A stretch of 13,305 bases of DNA from the NCBI GenBank assembly GCA_902805985.1, contig CADCUW010000424.1, positions 1-13,305 on the forward strand. The letters are read 5' to 3'. This DNA comes from an uncultured Rubrobacteraceae bacterium (GTDB lineage Bacteria > Actinomycetota > Rubrobacteria > Rubrobacterales > Rubrobacteraceae). Both the position numbers and the translations under genes were made by a program. Positions 1-6,235 of this stretch are shown here, in pieces; within the stretch, counting starts at the first letter, position 1; each line of letters starts with the position of its first letter. The notes under the pieces are model-generated. The model did no database searches and had not been told where the DNA came from. It saw only the letters and a list, made by a program, of their open reading frames with translations.

Positions 1-580
1 GCATCCCCAAGGACAGCCTACAGGTCGAGGAGATAGAGGAGCCGAAGATAGAAAACCCCCTGGACCTCATCGTCAGGGCGTGTCTGGCCCAGAACCGGCC
101 CCGGTAGTAGTCGTCGAAGAGTACCTGCTGGCGGATGAACGTGGGCACCTCCTCATAGAGGTTCAGCCACAGTAGGGCTGCACCGATTGTGTAGACCCTC
201 TTTATCACGGCCTCCCACAACCAAGTCTGACGCAGTTCGGTCCGAAGCGAGAACCTGTCGAAGTCGGTGGTGTGAGCCCTACTGTAGATGCCGTATAGGG
301 CGTCACGCACGGTCGGTAAGAATCGGGGTCTCCCGTACCGGGCGCAGGTGAGGGCGAGGACGACGAGGTTGTCCAGGAGCGGCTCCAGCCGGTTGTCCCT
401 GATCCTGTTCGCCTCGCCCGTGTCGTCGGAGACCGCCGCCTCTTCAAGAGCCCGGTAGAAGGCCGCTGCGGCGTTGTTGGGGTGCCACAGAAGTCCGATG
501 TCGTCGTCCGCCCTTAAGGCTGTCAACACGACGTTCTCAAAGGCCGACGCTCCCAAAAAATAGTCGGTCTCGTACTGCAC
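1..580 (-). CDS. Hypothetical helical protein, partial or frameshifted
   Basis: I do not recognise this protein. The minus-strand frame opens at GTG (578-580) and runs without a stop to the window edge. From the start to about position 108 it looks genuinely coding: high GC at third codon positions, and regular amphipathic helices rich in Leu, Tyr, Phe and Trp (for example LRQTWLWEAVIKRVYTIGA and YEEVPTFIRQQVLFDDYYRG). No signal peptide or clear membrane segment is visible. Past position 80 the main frame turns Ser-rich and looks less natural, while the frame one base away continues the same character (DDEVQGVFYLRLLYLLDL) and stops at 18-20. So either the gene ends inside the window after a frameshift or it continues past the edge. 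No strong ribosome site precedes the GTG, and the open frame extends upstream to about 687 without another good start, so the true N-terminus may be missing. Confidence 0.5.
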   Translation of the reverse strand, partial: MQYETDYFLGASAFENVVLTALRADDDIGLLWHPNNAAAAFYRALEEAAVSDDTGEANRIRDNRLEPLLDNLVVLALTCARYGRPRFLPTVRDALYGIYSRAHTTDFDRFSLRTELRQTWLWEAVIKRVYTIGAALLWLNLYEEVPTFIRQQVLFDDYYRGRFWARHALTMRSRGFSIFGSSISSTCRLSLGM

Positions 581-842
581 ACTTAACGCTCTGGGTTCTC
601 CGTGGCCTTCCTCCGCACCCGGGCCGTGGCGATGGTGACGGTCACTTCCCCTCTCGATCTCTCCCCAAATGCGCTCTGTCTATTCTGGACGTCTCGGCAA
701 CCGCACCGCCGTCGCAGGTGAGGGAGTTGGCCGAGGACTTCTGCTCGGCCTTCGGCGTTGTAGAGACGGTACTGTTGGACCGTCAGATAGTTTCCGGAAG
801 GACTCCACGTTCATAACCTCTACTGCTGGGCCTCGACGAACT
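581..842. other. Gap without a confident gene; possible plus-strand remnant at 667-816
   Basis: No complete gene is convincing between the minus-strand hypothetical and the end of the c-di-GMP gene. The most protein-like stretch is on the plus strand in the frame from 667 to the TAA at 814-816, including SQVRELAEDFCSAFGVVETV, with codons typical of the neighbours (AGG, GAG, GAC, CAG). It has no start codon in a sensible place. A different plus frame upstream (from about 617, MVTVTSPLDLSPNAL) would join it only after a frameshift near 672. Minus-strand frames over the same bases also look partly codon-like, so assignment is unsafe. It may be a decayed gene. Confidence 0.25.
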
Positions 843-871
843 CCTCGTAAGGGATCCCGGGTCCTACGAGG
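843..871 (-). terminator. Terminator-like hairpin after the c-di-GMP gene
   Basis: The arms CCTCGTA (843-849) and TACGAGG (865-871) are perfectly complementary over 7 bp, and GGA (852-854) with TCC (862-864) adds three more pairs after a two-base bulge. The hairpin starts 19 bases beyond the stop codon of the minus-strand PAS-GGDEF-EAL gene, where a terminator is expected. No T-tract follows on the minus strand, so it would be a U-less intrinsic terminator or an mRNA 3'-end stabiliser. The structure is seen; the function is inferred. Confidence 0.45.
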
Positions 872-889
872 CCTAGGATCTGTGGAGAT

Positions 890-3802
890 TCAGGAGGTCG
901 TGCTGTTCACCAGCAGTTGCTTCACTTCCTCGCTCGGCACTGGTCTTGCCAGGTAATAGCCTTGGGCGAAGTCGCATCCCATCCCCCTCAGAAGCTCCAA
1001 CTGCTCGGCCCTCTCCACGCCTTCTCCGGTGACCTCCAGACCCAAGGAGTGGGCCAGAGTTACAACCGCCTCCACGACGGTCTTGTTTCTCGGATCCTCC
1101 CCAAAGCGCTCCAAAAACGAGCGATCTATCTTCAGGGCGTCCACCGGTAACCGAGTGAGGTAGGAGAGGGAGGAGTATTCCTTGCCGAAGTCGTCTATGG
1201 TCAGCCTCACCCCGAGCGCCTTCAAGTCCCGGAAGATGGTTCGGATCAACTGCGTGTCCTTGAGCAGTGTCCCCTCGGTAATCTCCAGGATCAGGCTGTT
1301 AGGCTCCAGGCCGCTCTCCCTTAGCGCCGATCTCACGTCATTACGGAGGCCAGGGTGGCGAACCTGTCGGGCGGAGAGGTTCACGCACACGGCCAGGGGC
1401 GGTTCGTTCGGGTAGTGTTCCTGCCACTCCTTGACCTGGCGGCAGGCCTCCTGCACCACCCATATGCCCAGGGGGATGATCAGGCCCGTCTCCTCTGCAA
1501 GCGGGATGAACTCCCCTGGCAGCATGAAGCCATTCTTAGGATGCTCCCAGCGCACGAGGGCCTCGACCCCCTCGATCCCGTCCTGCTGCCCCAGACGGAA
1601 CTTGGGCTGATAGTGGAGCGTGAACTCTTCTTTCTCCAAGGCAAGTCTGAGGTCGTTCTCAAGATCTATACGGTTCAGGGCCTCCTGGTGCATCCCCGGG
1701 TCGAACACCCGGTAATCTGCGGCGTCCTCCTTGGCCCTGTACATGGCGATATCGGCGTCCCTGAGCAACCCCTCAGGGCTCTTCGTGTCGGCCTCGCCCA
1801 GGGCCACCCCGATGCTGAACCTGACGAAGATCTCCCTACCCTCCAGGGCGAAAGGCCCCCTGAACTCCTCGGTGATCCTTCGTACGCCCCTGAGAGCATC
1901 TTCGGCACCGTCGACCTCCTCCAGAAGCACGACGAACTCGTCCCCTGCGAACCGGGCCAGGGTGTCCTCGGACCTGAAGCATCCCTTCAGGCGTTCGGCC
2001 ACCGCCACCAGCAGCCTGTCTCCCGTGTCGTGCCCGAGGGAGTCGTTTATGACCTTGAAGCCGTCCAGGTCCATGAACAGCACGGCCACCTCGCTACCGC
2101 TCCTTCTCCTCTGAGTACGGGTCAGGGCTTGCCCAAGGCGGTCCATGAATAGGCTGCGGTTGGGCAGGCCCGTGAGGGGGTCGTGAAAGGCCTGGTGTTG
2201 GAGTTGCTCCTCCAGGGTCTTGCGCTCCGTGATGTCGGAGACGACCCCCTGCCAGTAGAGGGGCTCGCCGGCTTCGTCCCGCACGAGCACCGCCTCGTCC
2301 CGCAGCCAGATGAGCCTCCCGTCCCTGGCGAACTTCCGAAATTCCACCCGGAAAGGCTCGCCGGTCCGGTCGGTGCGCTCGTCCTCGGCCAGCACCCTCT
2401 GGCGGTCGTCGGGGTGCATGTTCCTCACCCAGAAGGTGGGATCCTCGTATTCCTCGGGGGCGTAGCCGGTGATGGCCTCTATCTGCGGGCTGATGTAAGT
2501 GACGGCTCCGTTGTGATCGATCTCCTGGCGGTAGATCGCAACAGGGACCCGCTCGACCAGCGATCGGTAGCGGGCCTCAGCCTCCCCAAGCCTCGTCTCC
2601 GTCATCCTGCGCTCGGTGACGTCCGTCTGGACTCCCAGCCAGTACAGGGGCTCCCCCGCCTCGTCACGCACAAGGGTGGCCTCGTCCCGGACCCACACCA
2701 TCCTGCCGTCCTTGGCGAACTGGCGGTACTCCATGGCGAACGAATCGCCGTTCTCGTTGGAGCGCTCGTCCTCGACCAGCACCCTCTCCCGGTCATCGGA
2801 GTGCAGGATCTTCACCCAGTGGTCGGGGTCGGTCAGACATTCCTCCGGGGCGTAGCCCAAGATCGCCTCGTTCTGCGGGCTAATGTAGGTTGTGCGGCTC
2901 GGCTCCCCGGGCTCTTGGACGTAGACGATAGCAGGCACCCGCTCGACGAGGGTGCGGTAGCGCTCCTCTGCCTCCCTGAGCCGTTCTTCGGTCTGCTCCC
3001 GTTCGGTGACATCGTAGAGTAGCCCTTCCAGGGCGATCACTTCGCCTTCCTCATCGTAGACGCCCCGCCCGTACTCTTGCACGTGCTTTGTCCGACCGTC
3101 CCTGTGGCGGATGGCGTACCTCAACTCAAAGCTCCTGCCCTCGGCTAAAGCCTCCTGGACCTCCTCCCACACCCTTTTCCGGTCCCCCTCCACGATGAGG
3201 TCGCCTAGCCGGACCTTCCCGCCGACGAGCAGGTCCTCGGGCGGGTAGCCGGTCAGTTCCAGGGCGTATTCGCTGGCGTACTCGTTGGGCCAGCCGGGCT
3301 CGTTGCGGCAGCGGTAGACGTAGGCGTGAGCGTGGGAGACGACGGAAGACAAGCGCCTCTCGCTCTCCCTAAAGGCCTCTTCGGCCTCCTTGCGCTCGGT
3401 CACGTCCCTGGAAACCACCACCACGCCACCCACGGCAGGGTCGTTCAACAGGTAGGTGCCCACACTCTCCATCCACCGCCACGAGCCGTTCTTGCGCCTG
3501 AAGCGGTACTCGGCCTTGCTCGTGGCGACGCCCCCCTCGGAAAGGGCCTTCTCTGTCTCCTCAAGGACGTGTCCAAGGTCCTCGGGGTGGACGTGGTCGA
3601 GTACGTTCATCGTGCCGATCGCCTCGTCAGGATCGTAACCCAAGAGCTGTTGCCAGGCCGGGTTGGCGTAGCGTAGGGTGCCGTCGGGGTCTACTACCGT
3701 GACGATCTCGGAGGAGTTCTCCACGACCGAGCGCAGCCACCCCTCACCCTTCTGCGTCCCCCCGTTGCCAAGGTCTCTCTTTTCGTGATCCGAGGGGTCC
3801 AC
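890..3802 (-). CDS. PAS-PAS-PAS-PAS-GGDEF-EAL c-di-GMP signalling protein
   Basis: This is a soluble sensor that probably makes and/or degrades cyclic di-GMP. Numbering uses the GTG start at 3802 (970 aa). Four PAS/PAC units lie at about 24-143, 151-268, 280-402 and 410-530, joined by charged helical linkers (ERKEAEEAF, EREQTEERL). The GGDEF domain (about 537-700) has the catalytic-loop variant AGDEF at 619-623 and an inhibitory-site RxxD (RSED, 610-613) exactly five residues before it. The EAL domain (about 712-965) keeps EAL (747-749), the Asn of NLS (808), E840, the DDF pair (870-871), K891, E927 and Q947, so a working phosphodiesterase is likely. There is no signal peptide or membrane helix, so it should sense a cytoplasmic cue. 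A GTG 30 bases upstream (3832) would add ten basic residues, but the GTG at 3802 has a perfect GGAGG five bases away and is preferred. The gene stands alone. Confidence 0.95.
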   Translation of the reverse strand: MDPSDHEKRDLGNGGTQKGEGWLRSVVENSSEIVTVVDPDGTLRYANPAWQQLLGYDPDEAIGTMNVLDHVHPEDLGHVLEETEKALSEGGVATSKAEYRFRRKNGSWRWMESVGTYLLNDPAVGGVVVVSRDVTERKEAEEAFRESERRLSSVVSHAHAYVYRCRNEPGWPNEYASEYALELTGYPPEDLLVGGKVRLGDLIVEGDRKRVWEEVQEALAEGRSFELRYAIRHRDGRTKHVQEYGRGVYDEEGEVIALEGLLYDVTEREQTEERLREAEERYRTLVERVPAIVYVQEPGEPSRTTYISPQNEAILGYAPEECLTDPDHWVKILHSDDRERVLVEDERSNENGDSFAMEYRQFAKDGRMVWVRDEATLVRDEAGEPLYWLGVQTDVTERRMTETRLGEAEARYRSLVERVPVAIYRQEIDHNGAVTYISPQIEAITGYAPEEYEDPTFWVRNMHPDDRQRVLAEDERTDRTGEPFRVEFRKFARDGRLIWLRDEAVLVRDEAGEPLYWQGVVSDITERKTLEEQLQHQAFHDPLTGLPNRSLFMDRLGQALTRTQRRRSGSEVAVLFMDLDGFKVINDSLGHDTGDRLLVAVAERLKGCFRSEDTLARFAGDEFVVLLEEVDGAEDALRGVRRITEEFRGPFALEGREIFVRFSIGVALGEADTKSPEGLLRDADIAMYRAKEDAADYRVFDPGMHQEALNRIDLENDLRLALEKEEFTLHYQPKFRLGQQDGIEGVEALVRWEHPKNGFMLPGEFIPLAEETGLIIPLGIWVVQEACRQVKEWQEHYPNEPPLAVCVNLSARQVRHPGLRNDVRSALRESGLEPNSLILEITEGTLLKDTQLIRTIFRDLKALGVRLTIDDFGKEYSSLSYLTRLPVDALKIDRSFLERFGEDPRNKTVVEAVVTLAHSLGLEVTGEGVERAEQLELLRGMGCDFAQGYYLARPVPSEEVKQLLVNSTTS
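2216..2983 (-). repeat. Tandem duplication of a PAS/PAC unit within the c-di-GMP gene
   Basis: Two adjacent units, about 2591-2983 and 2216-2590, encode near-copies of one PAS/PAC module. Both carry RY.LVERVP, TYISPQ.EAI.GYAPEE, DDR.RVL.EDER, LVRDEAGEPLYW.GV and a closing TER. The DNA is also visibly similar across the PAC part (for example a shared CTGGCGAACT-type segment and the LVRDEAGEPLYW coding stretch). The first two PAS units of the protein are much more divergent, so this looks like a relatively recent internal duplication. Confidence 0.75.
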
Positions 3803-3807
3803 GCAAT

Positions 3808-3813
3808 CCTCCC
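3808..3813 (-). promoter_or_regulatory. Ribosome binding site that sets the start of the c-di-GMP gene
   Basis: On the minus strand GGGAGG lies five bases before the GTG at 3802-3800. The upstream in-frame GTG at 3832 has no comparable purine-rich site. This is the main reason for choosing the shorter 970-aa product. Confidence 0.65.
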
Positions 3814-3840
3814 GCTTCCGGCCCCGCCGCACAAGCGTGG

Positions 3841-3846
3841 AGTATA
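3841..3846 (-). promoter_or_regulatory. Candidate -10 element (TATACT) for the c-di-GMP gene
   Basis: On the minus strand the hexamer TATACT, one mismatch from TATAAT, lies about 38 bases before the preferred GTG start. It would place transcription start near 3834 and give a leader of about 30 bases containing the GGAGG. No good TTGACA-like -35 box is seen 16-18 bases upstream, so this is only a candidate. Confidence 0.35.
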
Positions 3847-3847
3847 A

Positions 3848-4282
3848 CGCCGGGCCGTTTCAGGGATCTACCCTACGACCCTGCTGAGTTCTAACTCTCC
3901 GGCTGGCGAGCAGAAGAAGCTCACCATAGCCCACTACCTCCCGTCCAGTGTCAAGGGGATTCACGACGAGACGCAAATCGCCCTCTCCTCGGACCTCCGC
4001 ATGCCGACTGGCGTCGGCGTCAGGTCGCTCGTGGAGGCGGTTAGCAAGAAAAGGAAGGCCCAGGGTAAGGACCTCAAGGAGAGGATAGACAACCTCGTCG
4101 GGCGGGGCTTCCTGACACCGTTGGGGGCGGAGATACTCCACAAGCTCAGGCTGATGGGCAACGAGTCGGTCCACGAGATGAAGATCCACGACACTCGGGT
4201 TCTCGGGACGGCCTTCGACGTGGTTGAGCATCTCCTCCTCGGCGTCTACATCATTCCCAAGGAGTCCAGGAGGATAAAGTAG
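3848..4282 (+). pseudogene. 5'-truncated DUF4145 domain protein
   Basis: The plus-strand frame is open from a TAA at 3845-3847 to the TAG at 4280-4282. Its C-terminal part has the features I associate with DUF4145: RGFLTPLGAEILHKLR, then MGNESVHEMK, then a closing helix FDVVEHLLLGVYIIPKES. Protein-like sequence in the same frame extends upstream of the only ATG (4001), through stretches such as GEQKKLTIAHYLPSSVKGI, yet there is no ATG, GTG or TTG between 3848 and 4001. The protein would normally be longer at its N-terminus, so the 5' end seems lost, right where the promoter of the divergent c-di-GMP gene lies. A short 93-aa product from 4001 is possible. DUF4145 has no settled function; it often appears in accessory or defence-like contexts, sometimes fused to other domains. 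Confidence 0.6.
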
Positions 4283-4330
4283 CGAGAGCCGGACGGGTGA
4301 CCACTTGTCGGCTGTTAGAATGCCTCGCGA

Positions 4331-4891
4331 ATGTTTACGGGGAACCACCGCAAAGAGAAGCGCCCGATCACTCAGGTTAGGCATTTACTGCGGAGGCTTG
4401 TCACATCCTCCAAGCGCCAGCTTATCGCCATAGTGGTCGTCTTCGTGATCGTCTTCCTCGCCTCCAGGGACGGGCAACTCCTCTCCTCCCTCTTAACCAT
4501 CTCTCCCGACCGTATGGTCAGCTTCCTCTCGACCGTCTCCCAGGCCATAGCAGCCCTCTTGGGGTTGCTCATAGCCGCCCTGCTCTTCTCGTTCGGGAGC
4601 ATCAGGCAGTCCAAAGACGCCGCCTACGGGGCTGTCAAGTCCGAGATGATGGCCCTCATCGAACTCTGGCAAGACCGCCCAGAGAGCCTCAAGCCGCTAG
4701 ACGAAAGCTTGAAGATGCCACAAAACTGCAGGACGCCCCGAACCCGAAAGGCACCTCGGCGGCGCGCTCCGCAATGCGCTGCAGCCATGGGTTGCCACTG
4801 GACCCGATGCCGTGGAAGCCGTTGTTGCGCGCCACGAGCATCCGAATCTCCTCTCCGTAGTCGAAGAGATTTCGGCGAGCGAGCCCCTTAA
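4331..4891 (+). pseudogene. Two-helix membrane protein, C-terminus probably lost
   Basis: The first 127 or so residues look real. A basic N-terminus (KRPITQVRHLLRRLVTSSKRQ) is followed by a membrane helix at about 31-45, a short polar stretch, a second helix at about 70-91, and then a soluble amphipathic segment ending LWQDRPESLKPLDESLK. From about position 4712 the frame becomes Arg-, Cys- and Pro-rich with no protein character until the stop at 4891. From there the opposite strand carries the better coding frame. I read this as a membrane protein of unknown function whose 3' part was replaced by unrelated DNA. It starts 48 bases after the DUF4145 remnant in the same direction and may once have been co-transcribed with it. 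The start codon has no strong ribosome site. The family is not recognised. Confidence 0.5.
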
Positions 4892-4931
4892 CCTCTTCGG
4901 CCAGGCCGCCCGACCTATCCGTTCTCGCCAT
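4689..4931 (-). pseudogene. Unrecognised gene downstream of the dehalogenase, 3' end probably lost
   Basis: This frame begins ten or so bases after the stop of the haloacid dehalogenase gene on the same strand. A GAGAGGGG purine tract sits nine bases before the ATG at 4929-4931; an ATG at 4938-4940 is also in frame but too close to the tract. The first 70 residues look like a normal soluble protein with strong GC3 codon bias (for example LARRNLFDYGEEIRMLVARN and GNPWLQRIAERAAEVPFGFG). The last ten or so residues (ASCSFVASSSFRLAA) lie over the plus-strand membrane-protein frame and look like read-through into foreign sequence. I do not recognise the family. Position suggests an operon with the dehalogenase gene and truncation at the junction near 4712-4730. 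Confidence 0.45.
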
Positions 4932-4949
4932 TGCATGCATCCCCTCTCG

Positions 4950-5669
4950 CTACACCCGGAGCTGGCGGGCCAGGTCGACGAAATCGGTGGCGACCACGTC
5001 AAGGGAGGGGTCGGCCCTCAGGTTCGGGACGGCCTGCGGGCCATGTTCCAGGGGACGCATGACGAATGCCGTCCTGAAGCCCAGCTCCTGCGCTGCACGA
5101 AGGTCGCTCTGGTGGGCGGCCACCATCATTATCTCGTCTGGGCCCAGCATGAGGAGTTCCTGGAGCATCCGGTACGCCCGCGGGTCGGGCTTGTAGGCCC
5201 GCGCGAGCTCGGCGGAGAATACCAGGTCCCACGGCAGCCCTGCATTCTTGGCCATGTCGACCAGGAGCCGGACGTTGCCGTTGGAGAGGGTGGCGAGCAC
5301 GAAGCGCGTCTTCAACCGGAGCAGCCCAGGAACGGAATCCCCCCAGGGCCGCAGGCGGTGCCACACACCGTTGAGGTGGTTCTTCTCCCCCTCCGAGAGT
5401 TCCCGAACGCCGAACTCTGCGAGCAGCTCGTCGAGGGTGGTCCGGTGCAAGGCGTCAAGATTGGTCCAGGGAAGCTCGCCGCGCATGACGCGGTCCATCG
5501 CCGGACGATAGCGCCCGCGCCAAGCGTCGGCGAAGGCGGCCCAGTCGATCTCGATCCCTTTGTCTTCGGCGAGCCTCTCTCCCTCCGTGATTATAGTGGT
5601 CCGGTAATCGACCACGGTCCCGAACACGTCGAACGCGAGCGCCTTTACCCCTTCGAGTGCCTCTTTCAT
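4950..5669 (-). CDS. HAD-superfamily, type II haloacid dehalogenase homologue
   Basis: A 239-aa protein of the usual size for the L-2-haloacid dehalogenase family, cytoplasmic, with a HAD Rossmann core and helical cap. Motif I is FDVFGTVVD with the nucleophile Asp14. W50-R51 in the cap matches the halide-binding Trp-Arg region of the family. Motif II is TLSNGN (S129, N130), motif III YKPDPRAY (K160), and motif IV VAAHQSDLRAA (D189). Known members replace the halogen of 2-haloacids with hydroxyl through an aspartyl ester; the real substrate here is unknown, as many homologues lack proven dehalogenase activity. His186 stands where characterised L-2-haloacid dehalogenases have Asn. The ATG at 5667-5669 is chosen because AAGGAG lies eight bases upstream and the HAD core begins soon after; the frame is open 66 bases further upstream. 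A truncated gene follows closely downstream. Confidence 0.88.
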   Translation of the reverse strand: MKEALEGVKALAFDVFGTVVDYRTTIITEGERLAEDKGIEIDWAAFADAWRGRYRPAMDRVMRGELPWTNLDALHRTTLDELLAEFGVRELSEGEKNHLNGVWHRLRPWGDSVPGLLRLKTRFVLATLSNGNVRLLVDMAKNAGLPWDLVFSAELARAYKPDPRAYRMLQELLMLGPDEIMMVAAHQSDLRAAQELGFRTAFVMRPLEHGPQAVPNLRADPSLDVVATDFVDLARQLRV

Positions 5670-5677
5670 CCGCCTTG

Positions 5678-5683
5678 CTCCTT
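5678..5683 (-). promoter_or_regulatory. Ribosome binding site of the dehalogenase gene
   Basis: AAGGAG on the minus strand lies eight bases before the ATG at 5667-5669. It supports this start over the in-frame codons up to 5735, which have no such site. Confidence 0.6.
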
Positions 5684-5731
5684 CTGATCGCTCCAGGAGT
5701 TCTTCCGGTACACAGTAGCGCACACCGAGGG

Positions 5732-5980
5732 TCACGCTTGTCGGCCCTCCGGTCGCTGCCCCCCAGCGACCCGGACGTCGTTGCCCGATGTAGTCCGAGG
5801 CCCGTTCTCTGGGGACTGCCGTGGGGCAAGAGACGGGTGGTGCCTGGTGAGGCGCTTTTTGAAGCGTCGCCTGGAAGCTTCGTCAGGCCCCGTCCGAGCC
5901 GGATGCCCACTCGGGGGCGCTCCCGTGGCCGCCGTCGCGACGAGCGCCAGGAGCAGGAGGGCGACGATCGCGAGCGCCAC
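5732..5980 (-). CDS. Possible small single-pass membrane protein
   Basis: The frame from a GTG at 5978-5980 encodes one strongly hydrophobic segment (ALAIVALLLLALVATAATG) followed by a Pro/Arg-rich polar tail, 82 aa in all. The frame remains open upstream and reads as a low-complexity linker followed by LLWNPRGRPG before the helix, so a longer product is possible, but no start with a ribosome site is visible. It ends about 60 bases before the dehalogenase start. The tail has poor codon bias (many Arg and Pro) and may be chance. The hydrophobic helix is the only real support. Confidence 0.25.
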   Translation of the reverse strand: MALAIVALLLLALVATAATGAPPSGHPARTGPDEASRRRFKKRLTRHHPSLAPRQSPENGPRTTSGNDVRVAGGQRPEGRQA

Positions 5981-6211
5981 CCCGGGCCGGCCGCGAGGGT
6001 TCCAGAGCAGCCCGCCCGCGGGCTCCGACGCCGCCGGCGTCCGCGTAGTAGAAGAGCAGGTACAGGGATGAAGCCTACGCCTTGCTCTCGTCGTCGACCC
6101 GCTCGCAAAACTCCAGGCTCCCCCGCTTCAGGTCGTAGATGCTAACCCTCCGCCCGCGCCGATTGCGCGGCGCGGAGCCGAGCACCCCGGGGATCGAGGC
6201 CGGCGAGGCGT
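5981..6211. other. GC-rich gap with a weak ORF remnant on the minus strand
   Basis: No confident gene is seen between the aconitase hairpin and the possible small membrane protein. One minus-strand frame ending at TAG 6075-6077 finishes with a protein-like stretch (SIYDLKRGSLEFCERVDDES). It has only a GTG at 6183-6185 or a TTG overlapping the aconitase stop as starts, neither with a ribosome site, and the sequence before that stretch is Arg/Pro-rich. It may be a fragment of a lost gene or chance. Confidence 0.2.
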
Positions 6212-6231
6212 GCGGCCGTTGGTCCGGCCGC
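6212..6231 (-). terminator. Terminator-like GC hairpin after the aconitase gene
   Basis: The arms GCGGCCG (6212-6218) and CGGCCGC (6225-6231) pair perfectly over seven G/C base pairs with a six-base loop. The hairpin begins four bases past the stop codon of the minus-strand aconitase gene. No T-run follows. Position and strength suggest transcription termination or 3'-end protection; function is inferred. Confidence 0.5.
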
Positions 6232-6235
6232 GGCT

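Noticed and set aside
1355..2152. Long plus-strand ORF opposite the GGDEF/EAL domains
   Set aside because: It lies entirely antisense to a gene with clear GGDEF and EAL motifs; low-complexity Leu/Pro/His/Val sequence typical of an antisense shadow in GC-rich DNA.
2183..3022. Plus-strand ORF of 279 codons opposite the PAS domains
   Set aside because: Antisense to the PAS repeats; its own internal repetition just mirrors the PAS3/PAS4 duplication.
3803..3832. Upstream GTG start for the c-di-GMP gene
   Set aside because: No ribosome site before it, and the GGGAGG of the better GTG at 3802 lies inside the extension.
3860..4384. Minus-strand ORF of 174 codons opposite the DUF4145 remnant
   Set aside because: The plus strand carries recognisable DUF4145 motifs, and the minus frame is Leu/Arg/Pro-rich shadow sequence.
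5455..6108. Minus-strand ORF of 217 codons upstream of and overlapping the dehalogenase
   Set aside because: Its second half overlaps the dehalogenase in another frame, and the product is almost wholly Arg, Gly, Ser and Pro.
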